Origin: Hevea brasiliensis
Lineage: Eukaryota > Streptophyta > Magnoliopsida > Malpighiales > Euphorbiaceae
NCBI RefSeq assembly: GCF_030052815.1
Contig: NC_079496.1
Coordinates: 14,275,100 to 14,339,099, forward strand
Direction: 5' to 3'
Length of the DNA stretch: 64,000 bases
In this document: piece by piece, positions 23,909 through 35,412 of the stretch
Position numbering within the stretch: position 1 is the first letter of the stretch
How the letters are laid out: the number at the start of each line of letters is the position of its first letter
Made by a program: the position numbers and the translations under genes
Notes under the pieces: model-generated
Databases searched by the model: none
What the model was told of the DNA's origin: nothing
The model's input: the letters and a program-made list of their open reading frames with translations, nothing else

Positions 23909-25165
23909 GAGGCACACTATACACTGTACAATGTCCACCCAGGCTACACCAAGATGTACCATGATGTGAAGGATAGCTATTGGTAGAATGGCATGAAGAG
24001 AGACATAGTAGACTTCGTGTCCAAGTGCTTGACTTGTCAGAAGGTGAAGTTTGAACACCAGCAACCGTCAGGGAAACTGCAAGAGCTCCCTATCCCAGAA
24101 TGAAAGTGGGAAATGATCACTATGGATTTTGTGACTGGGTTGCCTCGTACCACGCGAGGATATGATTTGATATGGGTAATTGTAGACCATCTAACCAAAT
24201 CAACTCAATTCTTGCCTGTGAAGACTATATATTCTGTGGCACAGTACGCCCGACTCTACATTTGAGAAATAGTCAGATTACATGGAGTTTCAGCTTCCAT
24301 AATATCTGACAGAGGGCCCCAGTTCACTTCTCAGTTTTGGAGAAAGTTGCAGGAGGCACTTGGCACACAGTTGAACTTTAGTACGACTTTCCACCTTCAG
24401 ACAGACGGACAGTCCGAAAGGACAATCCAAATACTGGAAGACATGATTCGCATAAGTGTTTTGGATTTTGGAGGTCAATGGGATGATCAACTAGCTTTGG
24501 TGGAGTTTGCCTACAACAACAGTTACCATTCCAGCATAGGGATGGCTCCCTATGAGGCACTATATGGAAGAAAGTGTAGGTCTCCTCTGTGTTGGACGGA
24601 AATGGGAGAACCGAAGGTGCATGATGTAGACCTAGTGCAGTACACTTCAGAGGTAGTTCCTTTAATCAGGGAACGATTAAAAACAGCTTTTAATAGGTAG
24701 AAGAGTTATGCAGACCCCAAACGGAGGGATGTGGAGTTTGCAGTAGGCGACTATGTATTCCTGAAGGTTTCTCCAATGAAGGGAGTCATGAGATTTGGAA
24801 AGAAGGGCAAGTTGGCACCTTGGTATATCGGACCTTTTGAGGTTACTGATAGAGTTGGAGCAGTTTCCTACTGGTTGGAGCTACCACCCAACCTTTCTCA
24901 TGTTCATCCTGTGTTTCACATCTCCATGCTCAGGAAATACATTCCAGATCCTTCTCATGTACTACAGCCGGATGTAATAGAGCTAAAAGAGAACTTGACA
25001 TTTGAGGAGCAACCTGTAGCCATAGTGGACTACCAAGTGAGACAGCTAAGATCAAAACAGATCCCTATGGTTAAGGTTTTGTGGAGGAGTCAGTCAGTGG
25101 AGGAGTGCACCTGGGAGTCAGAACGGGACATGCGTAGCAAGTACCCTTATCTATTCAATGTGTAA
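23909..25165 (+). pseudogene. Gypsy A integrase and chromodomain-like C-terminus
   Basis: Zinc-binding region (YHDVKDSYW, CLTCQKVKFEHQ), core (MDFVTGLPRTTRGYD, VEFAYNNSYHSSIGMAPYEA, then LYGRKCRSPLCW), then [20 protein letters not shown] and [20 protein letters not shown]. The tail [20 protein letters not shown] ends KYPYLF, the chromodomain pattern of Tekay/Del elements. Stops at 23,984, 24,101, 24,263 and 24,698 are each one transition from the codon in copy B or the family. Confidence 0.92.
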
Positions 25166-25227
25166 TCATGTACTTTATTCTGCCTTGTGTAAAATTCGAG
25201 GATGAATTTTCTGTAAGGGAGGAAGAA

Positions 25228-27872
25228 TGTAACACCCCAAAATTTTAAATTTTATTATTTTATGAGTATTATTGATATTTTAATTTTATTTATATTTTAA
25301 GAAATTATTTGAGATTTTTTGGATTTTAAAAATTGGGTTTGATTTTTCGAAAATATAAACTTTGATGATTTTTAAAAATTTATTTAAAGACCATGTGGCA
25401 AAACTAAAAATATATTTGTAGTCTACAAATTTTTCTGAGTTTTCTAGAATTTTTTTCGAAATTTTTGGACCTCATTTTCAGTCCCAAGGCAGAGTAAAAA
25501 TTCAAAATTTTGTATCCTAAATCGAACCGGTCGAATAGAACTGGATCGGATCGGACCGATCGAATCGGACCTGTCTTCTTCTTTTTCTTCCTCCTCCCCG
25601 CGCACGTCCCGACCTCCCTCCCCTTCTCTCCCGTTTTCTCTCTCCTCCCTCCTCCCCTTGCCGCGCCGCCGCCTCCCTTGCCAACCCAGCTCGCCGGCGC
25701 CCATCCCCAGCCGTCCCAGCCCATCGGCCGCCGCCTGGAATGCCGGAAAACGGTGCCCGAAGCGACGCGACGCCCAAGCACGCCGCTTCGTCTTCCCAGT
25801 AGAAATTCGGCCGATCCGGCCATCAATCGGACCGAGTCTTGTGTCTAAATCCATCTATTCATCGAGAGCTTTCCATAGGCACCAAGAACACCGAAATCCA
25901 TTGAGCGGTTTGTCCAATTTTTGCCAGGGAAATTTTAGCCCATTTTGAGTTTTGGGCTAGATTTCTCTCAAACCGTGAACCTCACGAGAAAATCGAGAGT
26001 ACCAGAGCGCTCCACTCGTCGAGAGCTTCGCGGCGACATAAATTTCGAATTTTTTGGACACCGTTTTTTAGTGGGTCCCACGGAACTTCGTAGTGTTTTT
26101 CTGAGCATTAAATGAGCTTAGAAAATTCCGTAAAATTTATGTACTAACCCCCGTGTTGTGGGCTTCATGTAGGTATCCTCAATTCGTGAAAATTCGATAG
26201 TTGTCCGGGTCTGTGAATTTCCAGCCAGACAGACCCGCTACTAGAAAAGTCTCCGAACTGGATCGAGGTTTTGGCTACCCCACCATTGTCAGACATCCCG
26301 AGCGCGTTCCGAAGTCAGAATAGGCAAAGGTAAACCCGAACCTTGCTTTTTTGTAATTTTCTAGTGCTTAAATAGGATTAAAAATCCATAAAATATTCTT
26401 GGTAGCTCAGAAAATTATGATTCTTTTTGCAATAACCTAGTAATATTGCTAAGGACCGCGGGGCAAAGTTTTAGAATTTTTAGAGCTTGTTTGGGTAGTT
26501 TTTGCAAAAATGATCAATTATAAGGACTAAATTGAAATTTTACATATTGTGATGGATGACTGATTTGATAGGCCTAGGAGGGGCTGTGTGATGTGATTGA
26601 ATTGTGGATATATGAGTTGCGAATATAGAAGTTGTTTTGAGCCCTTTTGCAGGTTGGGTAGGTCATAGGTATAGGGGAGACTCTGCTGGATTTTCGGCAC
26701 GACTTAGGACGTATTTGATCTTTTCATGATTTGTATTGAGTCAATTATGTTAAATAATTGTAATGTAATTGTCAGGTGAGCCGGGACAGCCTTCTTCCTC
26801 CGCCCAGCCGCCACAGTGACCGCTGTCAAGTCTGTGAGTAAAATATTAATTTTAATTATAATTTCGATATTATTATATGTTTAAGCATGCCCATGCATCA
26901 CTTATATGTATGTATCTATGTAGTTAAACTCTAGGCACATTTTATGTTGTATTCATAACTGTTAAACTGCCATGGATGTTGTTGTGGTAATTTGAAATAG
27001 TGTGTGTGCGTTGGCGTGCGTGTGATGTGGTGTGTACTATGGATAGGACTGGTAGTCACGGCTTGAGATCTTCGCTGGGACCCGATCCTTCGGGGGTAGT
27101 CACGGCTTGAGTTCTTCGCTGGGACTCCGATTTGGTTTATTAAGCGAAAGTCCGGCTTGAGTTCTTCGCTGGCACCAGGTTGGATTTAAGAGGATCGGCT
27201 CCCATATATTATGATTGATATTACTGGGTGTGTGAGTGCTCCAAATTACCTTTTTGCTGTTATGATGTGAATTTATTGCTAATGTTGCATTTCACTCTAC
27301 AGGGTGCATTAGTTTCAGATAGTTATAGAGATTATGGTTAAAATTGATATTTTACTCTCTGAGTCGAACGCTCACTCTTGTTCAATATTTTTTTTCCAGG
27401 CCACAGGAGGATATTTTTGAGATTAACCTGCTTTCTCCCTCGCAGGTTATTTATTCATGTTTGTGTAATTCTATAAATTTTTAGAATTTTCGCATGTGTT
27501 AGAAATATTTAATTGATTTGGGTCTGTAATATAAATTGTTATTTTGGACCTGTAAAATTATTATCACATGCATGTTTGATGGACTAGATGAGGGAGCTGA
27601 GCCCCCATTTATTTTTATGTTGATATGAGTATGTGGAGGGTGAACTGAGCTCCTCAATTGAGTATTTATTTTGTTTACAGGTCGGGTGAGTCAAAAACTC
27701 CCCGTTGAAAGGTCCATTTTGTGGCCGGGCTCTGTCCGGTTGAATTCTTGAAATTGGGCTCAAATGGGCCTTAGAGTTGGGTTAATGAATAGTTAGGCTT
27801 ACTATGGGCCTCGGGGGCTTTAGGCTGGCCTAGATCCTAGTGCCGGTCCGGCCCATAGGTTGGGTCGTGACA
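25228..27872 (+). repeat. Gypsy copy A 3' LTR (2,645 bp)
   Basis: Matches 17,561-20,199 closely and is preceded by the polypurine tract. Confidence 0.95.
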
Positions 27873-28129
27873 TGGTAAATCCCGAATAGAGTGGAAAAGG
27901 CATCATACTCAATCTTATAAGAATGGCTTATAACATCTATCAAGATACGCAATTCTATTCTATTATTACTTTTTAGTATCTGCTCTTTTTTTGGCATCTA
28001 CTGACTTGAGCATCGGATTAACTTTACTTAGGCCACTGATCTTATCTCTTTTCTCGTTATAAGTAACATTAGAACCATTTATTGACCCAAAAATTCCAAG
28101 CAACATCAGTATATCTGCAAAGTATTTTA

Positions 28130-28400
28130 CTCTTAATCATACAAAAGACTTGTCTATTTTGCCAAAACATGTGTAGGCATATTCTATCTAACTAGTTATG
28201 AGGAGTCAAATATAACAGACAATATCTCCACTGACTCTTGTAAGAGTAGCAATCAACTAGAACATTGTCAAGGCCATTGCGAAATTGAGCATCCACTTGC
28301 AACTTATCAATAACATATTTGCAGTCAGACTTAACAATTAGGGAGAAAAAGGATATAGCTAGACGAAGACTAATTAAATGCCACTACTAGAGCTTCTAAG
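28130..28400 (-). pseudogene. LINE-type RNase H (RVT_3) remnant
   Basis: On the minus strand, LEALVVAF (then one frame shift), SLIVKSDCKYVIDKLQVDAQ, FRNGLDNVLVDC and NMPTHVLAK line up in order with the RNase H domain at the end of plant L1-like LINE ORF2 (EAxALxxA...IVESDCxxV...NxxAHxLAK). Several stops and shifts; no other LINE domain recognised nearby. Confidence 0.5.
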
Positions 28401-28414
28401 TATAAGGATCCAAA

Positions 28415-30196
28415 GAGTAAATTTCACTAACCATCCCTAAACTTTAGAGGTTTTTTCATTTTTGTTTTTTGATTTCAATTTGTTAAAATAAAATTATTAA
28501 ACTTTAATTTTATTTCAAAAAAAGTCCTCTTCACTTATAATAATGAGTTTGTTGGTTCTGATGTCAATTTGATATCATTTTTCTCTTTTTAAAAAAATGG
28601 ATGGACTAAACTACCCTTCACCTACCTCCCCCTCATTTCTTTTATTGCAACCCACTTGCACGCTACTCTCCCTCTCCATTTCCAGTCCCTCTACTCCCTC
28701 TCCAAATCCTTCATTAAAGAGCCGTGCCATGAGACCCATCTAAAACCCAGCTATGGCCCTAAGGTTCAAATAGCTTTCTCTCCATGTAACCCAGTCCTCA
28801 CTCCATAGCCAGCCACCCCTTCCACCATTTTTGATATCTGCGCCCCACTTTAATTCTCTTCTTAAACCATTTCAAGAAAGCTTTCACTTAAACCATTCCT
28901 TCTTCCTGCACTTCTTTTTTGTTCTTTGTTATTCAGTGCCTTAATACCACATGCGCAACATTCCTCTATCCTCACGGTGCTTCTACTCGGTGCTATGATT
29001 TGTGAAGATGAAGACTTAAGTCATAACGCAGAGATCCAATTACTCATGATACAGACCCGCCCACAAATGTTTTAACAAAACCATCAAATGAGTAAATTAC
29101 ACTCCATCTAATGTAACATATTGTATTATAGCTCACTGTCAATGCCACTTCCACATTGACACACTCGCTGCTTGCGGATCCTATTCCTGCTTGCCCGTAC
29201 CAGCTCATTGTCAATGTTGTTTATTTGTTTGTTATTTACTTGGCAGATTGGGACTTGGTTTTGTTGAAATTTGTTTAGTTGATCTGTTATGTTTTTACTC
29301 TTTTAAGGTCTCAATTTAATTTACATTTTATTCAAATTTATTGTTCAGAATTCTGTTTTGATTTTGTTGGGTGTTGATCTGTTATGTTAATTCTTTAGAT
29401 AGGCTGTCTTCCTTATTTATGATGTTCTTATAGTATATTCAGAGATCAAATAATTTTTTTCCCTACCTATTCATATGGCATTTCTTCGTTTTATGGGAAC
29501 CCAAATCTTTGCAGTCAAGGTGGTTGGTTAATGCTCTCTCCCATGAGCTATATACTGGAAGATTGCACTATATAAATTGTTTATAAGCTATTTGGAGGAG
29601 TTATTCTCACTGTGGTGTGAATCTTTCCATTTTACCGCCTACGTGAAGTGTAATTGTGTGCTTCATATTGTATTCTTCAACTTTGATGCATATCGATGTT
29701 ACTACTATACATAGCTAGATTACTTTTTTCATTCATAGCGAAAAATTATCATTTTAAAGGGAGAGAGAGAGAGAGGACAATAAAATAATTAATTTAATAA
29801 TTTTAAATTAATAATAAATAAATATATCTAATTAATAATTTTTGTAATAAATTTAATAAATAAAATAATTTTATTGATAATTAATTATTAATTAATTTAG
29901 TCATAAAAACGAGAGAAAAAATGAGCAAAATATTATTTTTCTTTTTGAGAGACAGGTAAAATAGTAATTTTATGACTTTTTAACCTATAAACTTACAATT
30001 ACATGTAACAGTGATTATATTGAAATAGAATTGAAATAGTAATTTTATGACTTTTTAACCTATAAACTTATAATTACATGTAAGAGTGATTATTTTAAAT
30101 AAGAATTAAAGTTGAGTGATTTTATTTTAACAAATTGAAGTTGAAGGATAAAAATGAAAAAACTCCTAAAATTTAGAGAGTTGGTGCAATTTCCTC
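28415..30196. mobile_element. Non-autonomous long-TIR element (Mutator-like?), ~1.78 kb
   Basis: The left end 28,415-28,510 and the right end 30,100-30,196 are inverted copies; shared blocks include TTTTTTCATTTTT and CAATTTGTTAAAATAAAAT. Candidate 9-bp target copies GGATCCAAA/ATATCAAAA match at 6 of 9, so the superfamily is uncertain. No transposase seen; the interior has a C+T-rich stretch (28,610-28,930) without a clear ORF. Confidence 0.6.
29963..30095. repeat. 75-bp tandem duplication
   Basis: A block starting AGTAATTTTATGACTTTTTA at 29,963 recurs at 30,038 with few differences, inside the right half of the TIR element. Confidence 0.8.
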
Positions 30197-30640
30197 ATAT
30201 CAAAATCACCAAACATTCGTTTTTATTTAATAATATATTTAAAGAGAGATATTTTTTCAATAATAATTTTAACACTAGATAAATTTTTAATTTTTTTTTT
30301 TAAATATTATCAAGCATCTGGATTAGTACTATGGAATTGATCCCTGGATGAATATTACTTGCAAGTGAGAGAAATTGTATGAAATAGAACCCCAATTGAT
30401 GACTAAACAAAATTCCATATAACAAACAAATTAAAGCAATTGTGAGAAAGCAGATGCAAAAATTAGACAAAGTGAAAATCACTCGAGGCCTAATCACTAA
30501 CAAACGATTCTCTTAGGGAACTGAACAATTATAATGACCCCATGAGCTTCGAAACCAAACAAAACTAGAATATATTTCTTGCTGTAAAGCTGTCTGAGCT
30601 TTGCTCTCATATATATATATATATCTCGTTTGGCAGAATT

Positions 30641-30806
30641 TGCATGCAAATCTACGTGTAAGATTCACGCAGACCACCAAACCATTTGTAGCCACCCCAT
30701 CGAAACACCCGAAGTGACTAGCCATTCCATCTTCCACGTTCTCTGCATGCACACCAAAAATCCCCTATAAAACCCGAATGATGAATATCCTAATCAAGAG
30801 CATGCA
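30641..30806 (+). promoter_or_regulatory. Seed promoter of 2S albumin gene: RY repeats and TATA box
   Basis: TGCATGCA at 30,641-30,648 and again at 30,744-30,751, TATAAAA at 30,766-30,772 and CATGCA at 30,801-30,806 in the leader. This is the densest RY cluster of the four albumin genes and fits strong embryo expression. Confidence 0.7.
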
Positions 30807-30821
30807 GCTCTCTGTGCAAGA

Positions 30822-31259
30822 ATGGCAAAGCAAAAGCACATTCTCATCACAGTTCTCTTGGTCATCATAGTCAATGCATCCGCCTACAGAACCATCATCA
30901 CCACTGTGGAGATTGACGAACCCAAGCCCCGAACCAGAACCCAGAGTTGCCGCCAGGAGGTTGAAGAGAAGGACTTAAGCTCCTGTGTGGACTATATAGG
31001 ACAGTCGAGGAAATCACCAGTCCTGGCGCTGCAAGGAGTAGAAAACCAGCAGGAACAGGTCCCTAGGCAATGCTGCAGCCAAGTAAAGCAGTTGCGAGAT
31101 GATTGCCAGTGTGAGGGAATAACGTCTGTTTTGAAGCAGCAGCTGGAGAGGGAAGAGGTAGGAAGAGAAGAATATAAGCAAGCGGTGCAAAGGGCAAACA
31201 ATATAGCCTCTTCCTGTGGCTTGAGCCAGCGCTGCCAAATCCAAGAACCTTGGTACTAA
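30822..31259 (+). CDS. 2S albumin seed storage protein precursor, 145 aa
   Basis: Signal peptide MAKQKHILITVLLVIIVNAS, then AYRTIITTVEIDE and an acidic propeptide. The eight-cysteine skeleton is complete: SCRQEV, SSCVDY, QCCSQV, DCQCEG, SSCGL and RCQI. Single exon; AATAAA-type signals follow at 31,283 and 31,420. It differs from the three upstream paralogues and is of the type found in the first half of the castor dual precursor (family knowledge). Separated from them by gypsy copy A. No lesion seen, so it is probably functional. Confidence 0.94.
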   Translation: MAKQKHILITVLLVIIVNASAYRTIITTVEIDEPKPRTRTQSCRQEVEEKDLSSCVDYIGQSRKSPVLALQGVENQQEQVPRQCCSQVKQLRDDCQCEGITSVLKQQLEREEVGREEYKQAVQRANNIASSCGLSQRCQIQEPWY

Positions 31260-31459
31260 ACCACATCGATCGATGTGCAGATAAATAAAGTTCCCGATCA
31301 TCGACCACCAAGTCATGGTTGCGTGAGAAATGTGTATGTATAAAACTAAGCACATCAAAGTGCTTTTTCTGAGCGTGCCGTCTTGTAATCTTGCCCCCAG
31401 TTTTCCTGGTGTCCTGTAATAATAAAAGCTGCGAGTGTTCCAGTAAAGTCAATTAGACA

Positions 31460-31820
31460 AAATATAAAATTTATCTACTATTTATAAAATATTTAAATAA
31501 TCTCAAGTACACTTAGATCGAGTGTTCTATCCGCGTAAGCTTAAGCTTCGTGAGTGCCCTTAAGCTGTCTCAGCGCATTCTTTAGGCTTAAACGTTTCTC
31601 GACGTTTTCATTATCTTAATTACTCTTTAATTTTTTTTTTAATTTCGTTACGGCTTTCACCTCAGTTTTAAAAAGTTTAGCACATAAAAATTAAAAAAAT
31701 ATATAATTTATAAATAATAATTTTTCTCTTATAATTAGTTGGGTTTGTTTGAATAAAAAGTAAAAGTTGTGATGTTTAATTGAAGAAAATATTTTACAAG
31801 GAGATCCATGCATATTTGCT
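31460..31820. other. Intergenic between 2S albumin and TRAPPC3
   Basis: A+T-rich, no gene seen. Confidence 0.5.
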
Positions 31821-31841
31821 TATTTATTGAACAGGAGCTTT

Positions 31842-31862
31842 TAGCCCAAGGCTCGCTTGGGC
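31842..31862 (+). promoter_or_regulatory. Site II (TGGGCY) pair upstream of TRAPPC3
   Basis: AGCCCAAG and TTGGGCCT face each other as an imperfect palindrome about 145 bases before the ATG. Site II motifs are TCP-bound elements of plant housekeeping genes. Confidence 0.5.
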
Positions 31863-32004
31863 CTTACACTGAAATTTGCAGGCAGCCCATCTCATTTCCG
31901 CTATAGAGGAATAGTAGCGATCTGCTCGCGGTCGCAGAGCCGATCGAATCGAAGACATCAAAAACTTCTCTAATAACTTTCACAGTCTAGATCTCTCAAT
32001 AACA

Positions 32005-35000
32005 ATGGCTCCTCCTGGTGCTCCCCGATCCGGTGATGCAATCTTCGCTAGTGTTGAGCGCGTGGTAAGCTAGATTTCTCTTTGTTTTCCTTTGCATATT
32101 TCAGTAACCAAACGGAAAACTCAAGATTTTGCTTTCATGTTACCGTCCTTGTCGATTCCTCTTGTTATTTCTGATTCGTTTCCGGTTTTCTTTTGTCAAT
32201 TTTTGTTCTCCATGATTGTTTAATTGGGTTCCGTTAATTTCTAGAATTTATTTGGATATTTGATGCCCTTCCATTTCCTGCAACTTTCTCTCTATCCAAA
32301 TGGAACTTTTCTATTGGGATTGGAGACTGTTTTAGATTTGTTGTTTGATATTGGGTAGTGAATTTGTGTAGAATGCGGAGCTGTTTACATTAACCTATGG
32401 GGCGATTGTGCGTCAATTGCTTACGGATCTGGAGGAGGTTGAAGAAGTCAACAAACAGCTAGATCAAATGTACGCGTTGGTTATAATCTCTGCTCAACTC
32501 AATAATGTCTTTGTCGTTATAAAAGTTGAATACGATGTCAAGAATTAAACTATTGAACTTGCTCATTTGTGATTTTGGTGAGAACTGGGACATTCTTTTG
32601 TGGTTTTAGAGCTGAACCATGAGGAGTTATTATCACTATAAAGGATTAGTGTATGAGCATAACTAGTGGAATGATGCTCTTAAAACCGCAATATTATTAT
32701 GCTTATGTTCACATATACGTGGTAGTATTTATGTTTTCAATTGCATCTATATGCCAAACTATATGAAATCAAGGGACTAGTGTGGGAAATCAGGAAATAG
32801 TCATGTCTTACTACATTTTTGCATGCAGGGCCTGGTTGTATTTATCATTGCATTAGGCAATCATAAAACTGGCAAAACTGCTTCTTGCATTTGCGTGCAT
32901 GCATGTGAACATGATCATACAAAGATGGATTGTCATAAGTATGTTCTTCATTTGTTAAACCTTGGAACTGAGATCAAGGATGGGGAGTAATTATGTATTA
33001 GTTACCCTTAAAATCCTGTAATTTAAAACTTCTCGTTTAATCTTGCCCAGTTGCCCTGTTATCAGATTTAGGTTTTCAGATGATACTGTAAATTAGATTT
33101 TTCTTCATGAGGTGATTATGCAATGTGGATTTTTAACTCTATCATTTGGCTATGTTATTAATTTGCAGGGGTTATAACATTGGAATTCGACTGGTTGATG
33201 AGTTTCTGGCAAAATCTAATGTCACCAGATGTGTGGACTTCAGGGAGACAGCTGAAGTAATTGCAAAGGTCTGTGTACGATATTTGATTCAACATATAAC
33301 AATAAAGTCCATTTCCCTAAATTTCTTCTTGATTATTTTAATACATTTGTTTGTTTCGAAGTTCAAACATGGCTTCTGCCTATCAACTCATGCTGTTGCT
33401 AAAATATTATTGATTTATTTCTTTTCTAATTCTGTAAACAGATTATTGACATCTCTATTATCTTTATTTTTGTTTCTTTTTGGTCTTTTTATAGAGTGAA
33501 CAAGTTGATGATGTAAAAAGATGGGAAAAGGTTGAGTTGGTGGATGAAGAACTTAGTTTGTAGTATAATTGAACTGACGACTCATCTCTTCAAACTTATT
33601 TTGTCATATACTAAAATATGAATTTATGTAGATTTGATAGTTTTTTTTCCATCATTGAAATTATCTATTGGTGTTAGGCACCATTGATCTAGTGTGTGTT
33701 AACTGTCTGTAAACTGTAATCATGCTTGATAGTATTTAACTTGCTGCTGACTGCATGCAAAAAAAGATGTAGGTAGGACGGGTAACAGTTTTTTTTTAAA
33801 TCAAATTTAAGGGAGAAGATATTCTATTGCTGAGATGAAATGTAAAGGAGCAAAAAGAGGTTCTTATTTGTTATCTTCTTGGATGCACCATTTTGTTGAC
33901 AGATTTGAGAGATGCCTTTATCTGAGAAGTAAAACCAGGGTGAGAATGCATGTCAGAAGGCATAGGCAACAAAAAACACTAGGCTTGAGATATCACAATG
34001 TTAATCTTTTTCCTGTTCCTCTCAATTTGCTCCCATGTAACTCTTTTCTCTCATAGTACTTCTGTTTGTCTTTCCATTTTGGGTCCCAAAATATTTTATC
34101 CAACTCCACCTTGGAGTTATAGTAGTTGTGTAATTTACAGAATTGTCATTCAAACTAAATTGACCATCCTGGTGGCAGCTGCAGACTAATTTCTAATATT
34201 CAATAAAGGGATTACTAATCCTAGAATGGTTGTGATTGTGATGGAATGCCTTTATATTTTGTTCCTTTCTTTCTGTAACTGGTGTATAAGTGTATTGTTG
34301 GCCATGACATATTCATTTGTAAAGTCAAATTATATTTCAGGTTTCTCTTTGAAATTGTGGAACAGAACTTTTTCATATAGCACATGGCTGTTATACAGGT
34401 GGGTTTCAAAATGTTCCTAGGGGTTAGTGCATCTGTGACCAATTGGGATGCTGATGGGACATGTTGTAGTATCATTTTGGAGGATAATCCCTTGGTAGAC
34501 TTTGTTGAGCTTCCTGACACATGTCAAGGGCTATACTACTGCAACATTTTAAGTGGAGTCATTAGAGGGGCATTGGAGATGGTGAGTGTCTTTCTCTTCC
34601 AACACACATTGCAATTTAACATGCCCTTTGGACTACACCACAACCCCCTCTCCCCTCCCTCTCCCCCCCCCCCCCCCCCTTCCCTCCTTCCCCTTCTCTC
34701 TCTCTCTTTCCTTAAATTTTTGTGGGTTCTTTTTGAATTGGTATAGTAAATGGCCATATAACAGTAGATGCATAGTCTTATACATGCTTGCATGTGCTGT
34801 TAGTTTGTCAAGTAAATTATGCAGTTCAGGTTTTGTTGGATGATAATAATTCTTTGTGTTAATAGCATCACTTAAAGCTAAAAATGCCAGCTTAGTTAAA
34901 TTTTACAAATGCAAAGCAAGAGTTATCTAGTGATTGAATGTAGTACTGGAGATTACAGTTTTCTTTTATTTTAACTGATGAGTATCATTTTGATTTTCTA

Positions 35001-35412
35001 TTAGATGGAAGTGCAGGTTTTTTAAGAAGCTTCCATTCTAAGTATTCGCTTTGAAATGGTAGATTGCTGGATGTAGCAGACAGTATGTATTGTGATCTTA
35101 TTAGTTAGGAAAGATAATATGTTTATTGCTTTGGATTGAACCAGCTTGAGATTGTGCAAATAACACTTTGGCCTAAATTTTACCTTCTTTTTTTACTTGA
35201 AAAGTAGAATTATGATACTTTAACTGTCACTTCTTTTTCTCTACTTTTTGTCCCTTGTTTTAGCAATTCGTGTAATCTTTTGGTTTTAGGTGTCAATGAA
35301 GACAGAAGTGACATGGGCTCGTGATATGCTTCGAGGTGATGATGCGTTTGAGTTGCAGGTGAAACTTCTAAAGCAAGTCCCAGAAGAGTACCCATACAAG
35401 GATGATGAGTGA
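32005..35412 (+). CDS. BET3: TRAPP complex subunit BET3/TRAPPC3, 187 aa
   Basis: Core subunit of the TRAPP tethering complexes that act as a GEF for Rab/Ypt1-type GTPases in ER-Golgi and post-Golgi traffic. Five coding exons: 32005-32064, 32372-32469, 33169-33268, 34399-34581 and 35290-35412 (60, 98, 100, 183, 123 nt) with GT-AG introns and consistent phases. Begins MAPPGAPRSGDAIFASVERV; has GYNIGIRLVDEFLAKSNVTR then CVDFRETAEVIAK, in which the palmitoylated cysteine of BET3 is conserved (Cys74 here), and VSASVTNWDADGTCCSIILE; ends EEYPYKDDE. Length agrees with Arabidopsis and human orthologues. Several ORFs in this region are intron read-through. No lesion. Confidence 0.96.
34663..34679 (+). 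repeat. Poly(C) run followed by (CT)n, in TRAPPC3 intron 4
   Basis: Seventeen consecutive C's, followed by C+T-rich sequence to about 34,712. On the other strand this is a G17 run able to form G-quadruplexes. Confidence 0.95.

Larger units (their letters stand above)
17561..27872 (+). mobile_element. Ty3/gypsy LTR retrotransposon, copy A, ~10.3 kb
   Basis: Two LTRs (17,561-20,199 and 25,228-27,872; TGTAACACCC...GTGACA), an iMet primer-binding site at 20,204-20,215 and a polypurine tract AAGGGAGGAAGAA at 25,215-25,227. Flanks are TGGAA and TGGTA, a 5-bp target duplication with one change. Domain order Gag, protease, RT, RNase H, integrase, chromodomain-like C-terminus fits a Tekay/Del-type chromovirus (inferred from the C-terminus and the long LTRs). 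Pol is inactivated by several point-mutation stops. A 215-base LTR segment (from 19,563 versus 27,235) shows five differences, all transitions. Confidence 0.95.

Noticed and set aside
33146..33499. 117-aa ORF in the TRAPPC3 gene
   Set aside because: Its first part is exon 3; the rest is intron read-through.
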